A stretch of 32,351 nt of DNA from Acetobacteraceae bacterium (GTDB taxonomy: Bacteria; Pseudomonadota; Alphaproteobacteria; Acetobacterales; Acetobacteraceae). The position numbers were made by a program, and so were the translations under genes. The DNA lies in assembly GCA_027487675.1 (NCBI GenBank), contig JAIYDD010000154.1:1-32351 (forward strand), read 5' to 3'. Shown here piece after piece: positions 16,810-25,124 of the stretch (the stretch's first letter is position 1; every line of letters begins with the position of its first letter). The notes beneath the pieces are model-generated. The model ran no database searches, had not been told where the DNA came from, and was given only the letters and a program-made list of their open reading frames with translations.

Positions 16810-17895
16810 ATGGCGCTCGACGAAGCCACCGCGGCCGCGCTGCCGCGCCACCGCCATCCGGCGATGATCGCCTTCATCGCCGCCATCCTGGCCGCGCATG
16901 GCATGCGCGCCGCGGATGCGCAGCGCGTCGGCGAGCTGATGGTGGAAGCCGACCTGACCGGCGCGGACGGGCACGGCATCTTCCGCCTGCCGCAGTATGT
17001 CCGCCGGCTGCGCAAGGGCGGCATGAACCCGACGCCCGGGATCACCGTCTCCCGCCGTGCGCCGGCGGTGGCGATGGTGGAGGGCGACAACGCGATCGGC
17101 CACCTGGTGATGTCGAAGGCCGGCGAGACCGCGATCGACATCGCGCGGGAGACGGGCGTGGCCTGGGTCGGCGCGCGCCGTTCCAACCATGCGGGATCGG
17201 GCGCGGTGCATGCCTGCCTGCCGCTTTCCGCCGGCATGATCGGCATCTACACCGTGGTCGCCAGCGCCAACCACATGGCGCCCTGGGGCGGCACGGACAG
17301 CCTGCTGGGCACCAACCCGCTGGCGATCGCGATCCCGATGGGGGACGCCGATCCGGTGGTGCTGGACATGGCGACCACCGTCGTCTCCTACGGCACGGTG
17401 AAGAGCCATGCGCTGATGGGCACGCCGATGCCGGAAGGCTGGATGGTGGATGCGCGGACCGGCGAGCCGCTGACCGATCCGAAGCGCAGCAAGGACGGCA
17501 TCCTGCTGCCGATCGGCGGCTACAAGGGCGCGGGGCTGGCGCTGATGCTCGGCCTGCTGGCGGGGCCGCTGAACAGGGCGGCCTTCGGCAAGGATGTCGT
17601 GGATTTCAACGCGGACGAGCAGACGGTGACGGAGACAGGGCATGTGCTGATCGCCCTCGACGTCGCGCGCTTCCTCGATCCCGCCGAGTTTCGCGCCGAG
17701 GTGGCGCGGCACCTGGACGACCTGCGCCATTCGGCGCGCCTGCCCGGCGTGGCGCGCATCCGCCTGCCCGGCGAGATGCGCGCGGCGCGGCGGCGCGACC
17801 GCGCCGCGAACGGCGTGCCGATCCCGCCGGCACTGCTGGCGCAGCTGGATGCGCTGGCGGAGGAATGCGGGGTGGCGAAGCTTGGCGCGCGCTGA
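16810..17895 (+). CDS. Malate/L-lactate dehydrogenase (Ldh2/YlbC) family oxidoreductase
   Basis: 361 aa, NAD(P)-dependent oxidoreductase of the fold unrelated to classical LDH. Signature segments are ADGHGIFRLPQY (about 52-63), the catalytic-histidine segment RRSNHAGSGAVH (H127), LLGTNPLAIAIP and DMATT. Family members reduce 2-oxo acids or oxidise 2-hydroxy acids (malate, lactate, ureidoglycolate, sulfolactate). It starts 3 bp after the ACMSD-like gene, so the two probably act on successive intermediates. It converges on the ABC ATPase gene with only 9 bp between stops. Confidence 0.9.
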   Translation: MALDEATAAALPRHRHPAMIAFIAAILAAHGMRAADAQRVGELMVEADLTGADGHGIFRLPQYVRRLRKGGMNPTPGITVSRRAPAVAMVEGDNAIGHLVMSKAGETAIDIARETGVAWVGARRSNHAGSGAVHACLPLSAGMIGIYTVVASANHMAPWGGTDSLLGTNPLAIAIPMGDADPVVLDMATTVVSYGTVKSHALMGTPMPEGWMVDARTGEPLTDPKRSKDGILLPIGGYKGAGLALMLGLLAGPLNRAAFGKDVVDFNADEQTVTETGHVLIALDVARFLDPAEFRAEVARHLDDLRHSARLPGVARIRLPGEMRAARRRDRAANGVPIPPALLAQLDALAEECGVAKLGAR

Positions 17896-17904
17896 AGGCG
17901 GCGC

Positions 17905-18953
<1,049 letters not shown>

Positions 18954-18957
<4 letters not shown>

Positions 18958-19778
18958 CCGCGCGCCCCCACATCGCCGGCCAGGCGCTCGATGCCGATGG
19001 TGCGGTCCAGCAGCACCAGCAGCACCACCGTGGCCGCCAGGAACACGGTGGAGACGGCGGCGATGGTGAGGTTGAGGTTCGCCCGCATCTCCGCCACCAG
19101 CGCGATCGGCAGCGTCTGGGTGAAGGCGTCGGAGAGGAACAGGCTGACCGCCACCTCGTCGAAGGACAGCACGAAGGCCATCGCCGCGCCGGCGACGATG
19201 CCGCTGCGCGCCGCCGGCACCGCCACGTCCCACAACGCGCGGAATTCCGACGCACCGAGCGACATCGCCGCTTCCACCTGCGACCGCTTCACGCCGATCA
19301 GGCTGGCCGCCACCGCGCGCAGCGTGAACGGCAGGGTGATGACGACATGCCCCAGGATCAGCCGCGTCATCGGTTCGTAGATGCCGAGCCGCGCGGTGAA
19401 GACCAGCAGCGAGAAGCCGATGACGACGGTGGGTATGAATTTCGGCGAGAGGAACGCGGCCTCCATCGCTTCCCGCCCCGGCAGGCGCGGATCGGCCAGC
19501 GCCAGCGCGGCGGCCAGCCCGACGGCGGTGGCGATGGCCGCCGCGATCACGCCGAGCTGCAGGCTGACGAACAAGCCATCCGTATAGGCCGGGTTGTCCA
19601 GGAAGGCGCGGTACCAGCGCAGCGAGAAGTCGCGCGGCGGGAAGGGCCCGAGGAAGCTGCGATCGTCGAAGGACATCAGGCAGGCGACCAGCAGCGGCAC
19701 CAGCAGGAAGGCCACCGCCGCCAACACGGCGACGCGCGCCGCGACGCGGCCAGCGAGGTCCAGCGCCGCGCCGATCAC
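18954..19778 (-). CDS. ABC transporter permease, PotC type (GTG start)
   Basis: 274 aa, about six membrane spans. The EAA loop EAAMSLGASEFRALWDVAVP marks the ATPase contact. The start is a GTG at 19778 that overlaps the preceding permease stop as GTGA, giving MIGAALDL then a membrane segment. The next upstream ATG would run far into the other permease in another frame. It is the PotC-position partner of the heterodimeric importer. Confidence 0.9.
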
Positions 19779-20626
19779 AGCCGCGCCCCCGGCAACACGC
19801 GCCGCGCCAGCGCCGACAGGCCATAGACCACGGCGAAGGCCAGGACGAGCATCACCACGCCGATGGCGGCGCCCGACGGGTAGTTCCCGATATCGGCGAA
19901 GCGCGTGTACATCAGGCTGGTCGCCAGCGTGACGATGCCGCGGCCCAGGATCAGCGGCACGACGAAGTTGCTGATGCACATCGCCAGCGCCACCAGGAAG
20001 GCCGAGACCAGGCCCGGCGCCGCCAGCGGCAGCACCACGCTGACCACCACGTCCGATCGCCGCGCGCCGAGCGAGGCGGCCGCTTCCTCCAGCCTCGGCG
20101 GCAGGGCGCGGAAGGTGCCGACCAGCATCAGCGCCACGACCGGCATGGTGAAGTGCAGCAGCCCGATCGCCACCTGCACCTCCGCGTAGCGCGGGCTGCG
20201 CGGCGCGATGCCGGTCAGCGCGCCGAGCGGCGCCAGCGGGCCGAGCGAGCCCCAGGCCATCTCGATCGCGTAGAGCCGCGCGATCAGGCTCATCACCAGC
20301 AGCCCGACCAGCAGCGCCAGCAGCAGCTTGCGCAGCAGCGCGCTGCGGCTGCGCACGGCGGCGAAGGCGAGCGGCGCGCCGAACAGCACCGAAAGCCCGG
20401 CGACGATGATCCCGAAGCGGAACGTCTCCTGGAAGTAGAACAGGTAGGCCGGCGCCAGCAGCTCGGTGTAGTTGCCGAGCGTGACGCCCTCCCCCGGGCG
20501 GATGCTGCCGGGGACGAAGGGCTTCAGGCTTTCCAGCACCAGCAGCACCACCGGCCCGCCCATCAGGGCGAGCAGCAGCAGCAGCCCCGGCGCCGCCAGC
20601 CACAGCGCGACGGGGATGCGGCGCAT
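19775..20626 (-). CDS. ABC transporter permease, PotB type
   Basis: 283 aa, about six membrane spans, with a strongly hydrophobic first helix (VALWLAAPGLLLLLALMG). The EAA loop reads EEAAASLGARRSDVVVSVVLP. The stretch after the first helix (KPFVPGS...LGNYTELL) is the periplasmic loop usual in PotB/CysT-like proteins. The ATG at 20626 overlaps the binding protein stop by one base (TGATG). Confidence 0.92.
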   Translation of the reverse strand: MRRIPVALWLAAPGLLLLLALMGGPVVLLVLESLKPFVPGSIRPGEGVTLGNYTELLAPAYLFYFQETFRFGIIVAGLSVLFGAPLAFAAVRSRSALLRKLLLALLVGLLVMSLIARLYAIEMAWGSLGPLAPLGALTGIAPRSPRYAEVQVAIGLLHFTMPVVALMLVGTFRALPPRLEEAAASLGARRSDVVVSVVLPLAAPGLVSAFLVALAMCISNFVVPLILGRGIVTLATSLMYTRFADIGNYPSGAAIGVVMLVLAFAVVYGLSALARRVLPGARL

Positions 20627-21720
20627 CAGGCGCGGCGGATCAGCGGCGTGATCTCCTGCTCCCAGCGCCGCGTCCAGCCATCCACCTGGGTTGCCATGTA
20701 GGCGTAGTCGGGGATGTAGGCGAAGCGGTCGAGCTCGTCGGGGCGGTAGAAGATGTCGGCGATCGCCGGGCTCGCGGTCGCGCTGCGGTTGGTGGGGCCG
20801 GAGCCGAGCGGCATGTTGTAGCGCGTGTTGATCTCGGCGGTGGCGAAGTGGTTGGCGAAGCGCTTGGCGGCGGCGATCCGGGCGCGGTTCTCGCCCTTCA
20901 TCACGGCAAAGCCTTCGTTGAACAGGAAGCCCTTGTTGTCGGTGAGCCGCGTCAGCAGGCGCGAGGGGAAGCGGTCGCGCACCGCCTGCCAGCCGCCGGT
21001 GTTCCAGAAGGCGACGGAGAGGTCGCCCGCGCTCATCGCGCTGATCATCTCGGAGTTGTTGGCGACGACGCGGCCGATGTTGCCGCGGCGCGCGAGTTCG
21101 GTCAGCAGCTGCCAGCCCGGCTCGATGTTGCGCTCATTGCCGCCGCGCTGCATCGCCAGGCTGACCAGCAGCAGGCCGGAAAGGTTGACGGGCACGGGGA
21201 CGCAGAGCTTGCCGCGGAAGCGCGGCTCCAGCAGCTGCTCCACGCTCTCGACCGGGCGATCCACCAGGTCCGTGCGGTAGCCCCAGAAGGCGCCGGCGGT
21301 GGACAGCGGCACGGTCATCTTGCGGCCCTGCGCGTCCTTCTTGAAGAAGATGTCGGGGATCTCCTTCAGCGCCGGCATCTCGTCCTCGTCCACCGGCTCC
21401 ATCCAGCCGGCTTCCATCATCGCGTCGAAGACCGGATCCCAGGCGGCGATCAGGTTCTGCTGGATGCGCGGCCAGATCGGGCGAAGGCGGCCGACCACGG
21501 CCATCGCGCCGCCCGCATGCAGCTCCCACTGGATGCGGTCGCCGGTGCGGCGCATCCATTCCTCGCCGATCGGGCGGCAGACCTCGATCCATTGCGCGCC
21601 CCACATGACGACGAGCAGCTGCTCGCCGCGGGGCTGCGCGAAGACCGGGCCGCCGCCGGCCGCGGCCATCGCGGCGCCGAGCGCGCCGACCAGCTCGCGC
21701 CGTCCGAGGGTGATGGACAT
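20626..21720 (-). CDS. PotD/AfuA-like extracellular solute-binding protein
   Basis: 364 aa, first gene of the importer operon. MSITLGRRELVGALGAAMAAAGGGPVFA is a signal sequence with a weak twin-arginine motif. The mature chain has the type-2 binding protein layout, with FRGKLCVPVPVNLSG and the hinge-region segment SAMSAGDLSVAFWNTGGW. Polyamines, ferric iron, thiamine and putrescine-like compounds are known ligands in the family, so the ligand is open. The start at 21720 lies 12 bp after a GGAG; an upstream in-frame ATG at 21756 would put the start inside the palindromic control region. Confidence 0.88.
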   Translation of the reverse strand: MSITLGRRELVGALGAAMAAAGGGPVFAQPRGEQLLVVMWGAQWIEVCRPIGEEWMRRTGDRIQWELHAGGAMAVVGRLRPIWPRIQQNLIAAWDPVFDAMMEAGWMEPVDEDEMPALKEIPDIFFKKDAQGRKMTVPLSTAGAFWGYRTDLVDRPVESVEQLLEPRFRGKLCVPVPVNLSGLLLVSLAMQRGGNERNIEPGWQLLTELARRGNIGRVVANNSEMISAMSAGDLSVAFWNTGGWQAVRDRFPSRLLTRLTDNKGFLFNEGFAVMKGENRARIAAAKRFANHFATAEINTRYNMPLGSGPTNRSATASPAIADIFYRPDELDRFAYIPDYAYMATQVDGWTRRWEQEITPLIRRA

Positions 21721-21777
21721 GATCGCTGCTCCGCCCCGTGGTTCGGCACGGGCCATGCATGGCCCATGCCAGCGATC
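21721..21777. promoter_or_regulatory. Divergent control region with nested inverted repeats
   Basis: The 71-bp gap between the importer operon (start 21720) and the amidohydrolase (start 21792) holds a perfect 16-bp palindrome, GGGCCATGCATGGCCC, at 21750-21765. It is enclosed by 8-bp arms GATCGCTG (21721-21728) and CAGCGATC (21770-21777). Such symmetry between divergent genes is typical of a dimeric repressor site. The nearest regulator in the window is the FCD-GntR gene at 23255-23980, though the motif does not look like its usual site. Confidence 0.45.
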
Positions 21778-21791
21778 CGGAGGACACGCCC

Positions 21792-23129
21792 ATGACGCCA
21801 GACCTGGTGCTGACGGAGGTCACGCTGCTGACGCCGGGCGCTGCGCCCGTCGCGCCGGCCTTCGTCGCGATCGGCGGGGAACGCATCCTGGCCTGCGGCC
21901 CGATGGCGGCGCTGCCGCCATCCGACGCGCCGGTGCTGGCGCTGCCGGGGCGCGTGGTGACGCCGGGGCTGGTCAACATCCACACCCATGCGGTGCTGTC
22001 GCTGATGCGCGGCATCGCCGTGGATATGGGCTTCGCGCCCGCCTACACGCCCGGCGTGCCGCATGGCCACGAGATCGCGCCGGAAGAGGCGGAGGCGCTG
22101 GCGCGGCTCGGCGCGATGGAAGCGCTGCTGATGGGCTCCACCGTCATGGTGGACAGCTACGTCCATGCCGACCTGACGCTGCCGGCGATGGCCGGGCTCG
22201 GGCTGCGGGTCTGGGCCTGCGGGCGGTTGCACGATGTCGACTTCTCCCGCGTGCATTTGGCCGATTGGCGGCACGAGGCGGCGATCGGCGCGCACCGGCT
22301 GGGCGAGGTCCGGAAGCTGATTGCCGATTTCGAAGGCAGTCATGGCGGGCGGGTGCACGTGATCGTGGCACCGCATGCGCCGGACACCTGCTCGGCCGCG
22401 CTGCTGCGCCAGGCGGCGGAGCTGGCGCGCGACGCCGGGCTGCGCACCACGACCCACCTGTCGCAGTCGAAGCTGGAGAATGCGCAGATCCTCAAGCGCG
22501 ACGGCTGCACCCCGGCCGAGCTGCTGGCGCGCACCGCTCTGCTGGATGAGCGGCTGATCGCCGCGCACTGCATCCACATGACGCCGGACGACATGGCGCG
22601 CTTCGGCGCGGCCGGCGCGACGGTGGCGCATGTGCCGAAGGGCAACGCGACGGGCGGCGCCATCGCCGACACGCCGGCGCTGCGCGGCGCGGGCGCGAAC
22701 ATCGCCATCGGCACGGACAACCTGACGCAGGACATGGCCGAGCAGATGCGCTGGGCGCTGGCGACCGCGCGCATCCGGCTGGGCGGCGTGCACCAGGACT
22801 GGCAGCCGGAGGACGCCTTCGCCATGGCGACGGTGAACGGCGCCAGGGCGCTTGGCCAGCAGGGCGTGCTGGGCGAGGTGGCGCCGGGCGCGCAGGCGGA
22901 TCTGGTCGTGTGGGATTTCCGCCGCGCGCATCTGACGCCGCTGCTCGATCCGCTCGGCACGCTGGTGCATGACGCGAATGGGCGCGACGTGGAGCATGTG
23001 TGGGTCGCCGGCCGCCAGGTGGTGCGCGACGGCGCGCCGGTCTTCGCCGACGAGGCGGCGGTGCGGGCGGCGGCGCAGCGCGTGTCGGAGGATCTGTGGC
23101 GGCGCGCGCGGGAGAGCGTCGCGTCTTGA
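21792..23129 (+). CDS. Metal-dependent amidohydrolase (AtzA/SsnA/guanine-deaminase class)
   Basis: 445 aa. Metal residues: H64 and H66 in NIHTHA, H222 in THLSQS, H259 in AAHC and D309 in GTDN. At the position where most deaminases of the class have the acid of HxxE, this protein has Q225 (HLSQ), so its chemistry may differ from a simple deaminase. A GGAGGA Shine-Dalgarno lies 8 bp before the ATG at 21792, which makes it better than the ATG at 21738 inside the palindromic region. Divergent from the PotABCD-like importer, it probably acts on the imported substrate. The stop codon lies within the first unit of a tandem repeat. Confidence 0.85.
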   Translation: MTPDLVLTEVTLLTPGAAPVAPAFVAIGGERILACGPMAALPPSDAPVLALPGRVVTPGLVNIHTHAVLSLMRGIAVDMGFAPAYTPGVPHGHEIAPEEAEALARLGAMEALLMGSTVMVDSYVHADLTLPAMAGLGLRVWACGRLHDVDFSRVHLADWRHEAAIGAHRLGEVRKLIADFEGSHGGRVHVIVAPHAPDTCSAALLRQAAELARDAGLRTTTHLSQSKLENAQILKRDGCTPAELLARTALLDERLIAAHCIHMTPDDMARFGAAGATVAHVPKGNATGGAIADTPALRGAGANIAIGTDNLTQDMAEQMRWALATARIRLGGVHQDWQPEDAFAMATVNGARALGQQGVLGEVAPGAQADLVVWDFRRAHLTPLLDPLGTLVHDANGRDVEHVWVAGRQVVRDGAPVFADEAAVRAAAQRVSEDLWRRARESVAS

Positions 23130-23260
23130 CGCGCGGGCATGGTCGCGTCTTGACGCGCGGGTGGCGGGACGGCGTGACGCGCGGGCAAGCTCGCGTCCTG
23201 GCGCGCGGGCGGAGTCGCGTCTTGACGCGCGGATGGGCGCGCGTCCTGGCGCCGTCAGGG
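23117..23260. repeat. Six-copy 24-bp tandem repeat of hairpins between convergent genes
   Basis: Units start at 23117, 23141, 23165, 23189, 23213 and 23237, exactly 24 bp apart. The core CGCGTCTTGACGCG is a perfect inverted repeat with 6-bp arms and a TT loop; it is intact in units 1, 2 and 5, altered by the same two changes (TTGA to CTGG) in units 4 and 6, and degenerate in unit 3. The array begins at the amidohydrolase stop codon (23127-23129 lies in unit 1) and its last unit reaches the stop of the convergent regulator gene. A bidirectional terminator or RNA-stabilising array is plausible. Confidence 0.85.
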
Positions 23261-23980
23261 CGCCGCCGGCGGGTCTTCCGGCAGCAGCGCGGCCTGCAGG
23301 TCCACGGGCGGCGCCGGCGGGCGCGGACGCAGACGGCGCAGATTCTCCAGCAGATGGCCGGCGGCGATGCGGCGCGCGGCCTCGGCATCGCCCGCGGCCA
23401 GGCCCTCGATCAGCGCGACATGGTCGTCGATGGCGCAGCTCGCCTTCTCGGGCGGGTAGAGCGCCGTCATCAGGCTGGTCCGCGCGATGATGCGGTCGAG
23501 CGTCGCGGCCAGCACGCGGTTGCCGTGCAGCCGCGCCAGCACGCGGTGGAAATCGCCCATCAGCCGCAGGTATTCGCGGCGGTCGCCGGCGGCCTCGGCC
23601 TCCATCTGGCGGGCCACGTGCTCGCGCAGGCGGCGCAGATCGGCGGCGGTGATGTTCTGCGCGAGCTCCGCCGCCATCGCGCCCTCGATCAGCGCGCGTG
23701 CGCGATAGGCTTCCTCGGCGTCCTCGGGCGTCGGGTTGGCGACCGCGGCGCCGCGGTTCGGCGACAGCACCACCACCTCGCGCTCGGCCAGCGACCGCAG
23801 CGCGTCGCGCACGGCGCCGCGGCTGGCGCGGAAGATCGCGGCCAGCGCTTCCTCCCGCAGGCGGGTGCCGGCGGGCAGGCGGCCATCCGCCACGGCCTGC
23901 CAGACGGCGTCCACGATGCGGGCGGCAAGGACGGCGGCGGGCTCGGCGGGGCGGGCCTCCGGCAGGAGGGCAGTTCGCAT
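23255..23980 (-). CDS. GntR-family transcriptional regulator, FadR/FCD type
   Basis: 241 aa. The winged helix-turn-helix spans about 15-80 (GTRLREEALAAIFRASRGAVRDALRSL then the wing PNRGAAV). The C-terminal FCD domain spans about 88-215 with the likely metal-binding histidines H145 (GDFH), H187 (DDH) and H209 (AGH). It diverges from the ring-opening-hydrolase-like gene and is likely its regulator and its own: a site matching the FadR-type consensus lies 53 bp upstream of its start. Effectors in this subfamily are usually small organic acids. The 3' end lies in a tandem repeat. Confidence 0.9.
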   Translation of the reverse strand: MRTALLPEARPAEPAAVLAARIVDAVWQAVADGRLPAGTRLREEALAAIFRASRGAVRDALRSLAEREVVVLSPNRGAAVANPTPEDAEEAYRARALIEGAMAAELAQNITAADLRRLREHVARQMEAEAAGDRREYLRLMGDFHRVLARLHGNRVLAATLDRIIARTSLMTALYPPEKASCAIDDHVALIEGLAAGDAEAARRIAAGHLLENLRRLRPRPPAPPVDLQAALLPEDPPAAP

Positions 23981-24032
23981 CCGGCGCGGCTAGCACGCGG
24001 GGGGCGGCGCGTCACGCGCGGGGCGAGCCGGC

Positions 24033-24044
24033 ATTGTTGACAAT
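24033..24044. promoter_or_regulatory. FadR-type GntR operator overlapping a -35 box
   Basis: ATTGTTGACAAT is an inverted repeat (ATTGT-TG-ACAAT) that fits the GT-N2-AC half-site rule known for FadR/FCD regulators. It contains TTGACA (24037-24042), a consensus -35, for the rightward gene starting at 24093. It lies between the divergent regulator and that gene, so one bound dimer could block both. No clear -10 box is visible 17 bp downstream. Confidence 0.6.
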
Positions 24045-24092
24045 CCTGCCCGCCTGCGCGCAATGCAGGCCAATCGTCGAGGCTCCGCCCGA

Positions 24093-25124
24093 ATGACCGC
24101 CTGCCTCCCCATCCGCCTGCCGATGACCGCGCCCGACGATCTCGGCGCCTTCGAGGCGATGCTGGACGATGGCCGCATCGACCCCGCCGGCGTGGTCGCG
24201 CTGTGGTGCAAGACGCGCGGCAACGGGCTGCTCAACGACTTCACCAAGCCCTGGGTCGACCTGCTTCTGCGCCTCGCGCTCGCGAAGCGCCTCGGCGTGA
24301 CGGAGGCGGAGGTGGCGGAACGCGTGCCGATCCTCGTCTCCGGCGGGGCGGAAGGCGCGGTCTCGCCGCATCTCGTCGTCTGGTGCCGCGGCCGGGCCGG
24401 CGCGCAGGGCCTGCTCTGCGGCGTCGCGCGCGCCGCGATCCCGCCGGATGCGCTCGGCGCCGAAGGCCAGGCGCTGGCGACGGCGCGCATGGTGCGCGGC
24501 GCGATGGAAGCGCTCGGCGTCGCCGATCCCGCGCAGGTGGGCCTGGTGCTGGTGCGCGCGCCGTCGCGGCCGGAGGTGCCGGGTCTCGATGCCCGGGTGC
24601 GCATCGCCGGCGCGCAGGGCACCGCACTCGCGCTCGGCGAGATCGCGCGCGTCGCGCCGGAGGATCCGGGCAGCCACGCGCATCGCGCCTTCGTCGTCGC
24701 GCGCCATGACGGGCCGATGCAGCAGGTGATGCTGCTGGCGAACGGCGCGGGCGGCGATCCGCGCTTCGCCGTGGCGCATGGGCTGCTCGCCGATCCGCTG
24801 GATGCGCCGGGGGCGGCGGCGATCCTCGGCCGGCTCGGGCTGGCGGCGGCGCCGCAGCTGCCGGCCGAGCGGTCCGCGCGCGTGCTCGCCGTGATCTCGA
24901 AGGGCGATGCGCCGCGCGGCCATGTGCTGCGCGGCCTGCCGCATGCGATGTCGCTCGACAACGACGTCGCCATGCACCGCCATGCGCGCGCCGCCTATGG
25001 CGCGATGCTCGGCGCCGTCATCGGCCATGCGGCCGTCCTCGTCTCCGGCGGCGCCGAGGCGCAGGGCCCGCCCGATGGCGGCTTCGCCGCCATCGTCGCC
25101 GCCACCGAAGGACACATCCCATGA
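24093..25124 (+). CDS. Cyanuric acid hydrolase/barbiturase (AtzD/TrzD) family ring-opening amidohydrolase, divergent
   Basis: 343 aa. The family fold is three similar domains, each giving a Ser-Lys dyad. The first dyad is present (K40 in KTRGNGLLNDFT, S83 in LVSGGAEGAVSPH), as is the third (K270 in ISKGDAP, S318 in LVSGGAEAQGPPDGG). The middle one appears lost: where AtzD, as I recall it, has VKCPLL and a SASAG serine, this protein has VRAPSR (R155) and RAFVVA. Domain B is also shorter. It may open a different ring or do other chemistry. The start at 24093 is preferred to 24063, which falls where the -10 box should be. Coupled by ATGA to the oxygenase. Confidence 0.82.
   Translation: MTACLPIRLPMTAPDDLGAFEAMLDDGRIDPAGVVALWCKTRGNGLLNDFTKPWVDLLLRLALAKRLGVTEAEVAERVPILVSGGAEGAVSPHLVVWCRGRAGAQGLLCGVARAAIPPDALGAEGQALATARMVRGAMEALGVADPAQVGLVLVRAPSRPEVPGLDARVRIAGAQGTALALGEIARVAPEDPGSHAHRAFVVARHDGPMQQVMLLANGAGGDPRFAVAHGLLADPLDAPGAAAILGRLGLAAAPQLPAERSARVLAVISKGDAPRGHVLRGLPHAMSLDNDVAMHRHARAAYGAMLGAVIGHAAVLVSGGAEAQGPPDGGFAAIVAATEGHIP

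Noticed and set aside
23117-23260. CRISPR array
   Set aside because: The units are contiguous without unique spacers and no cas gene is present.
23000-24040. Open frame on the + strand through the 24-bp repeats, with eight-residue peptide repeats such as LTRGxxRV
   Set aside because: It is antisense to the FCD-GntR gene and out of frame with the amidohydrolase; the peptide repeats follow automatically from a 24-bp DNA period.
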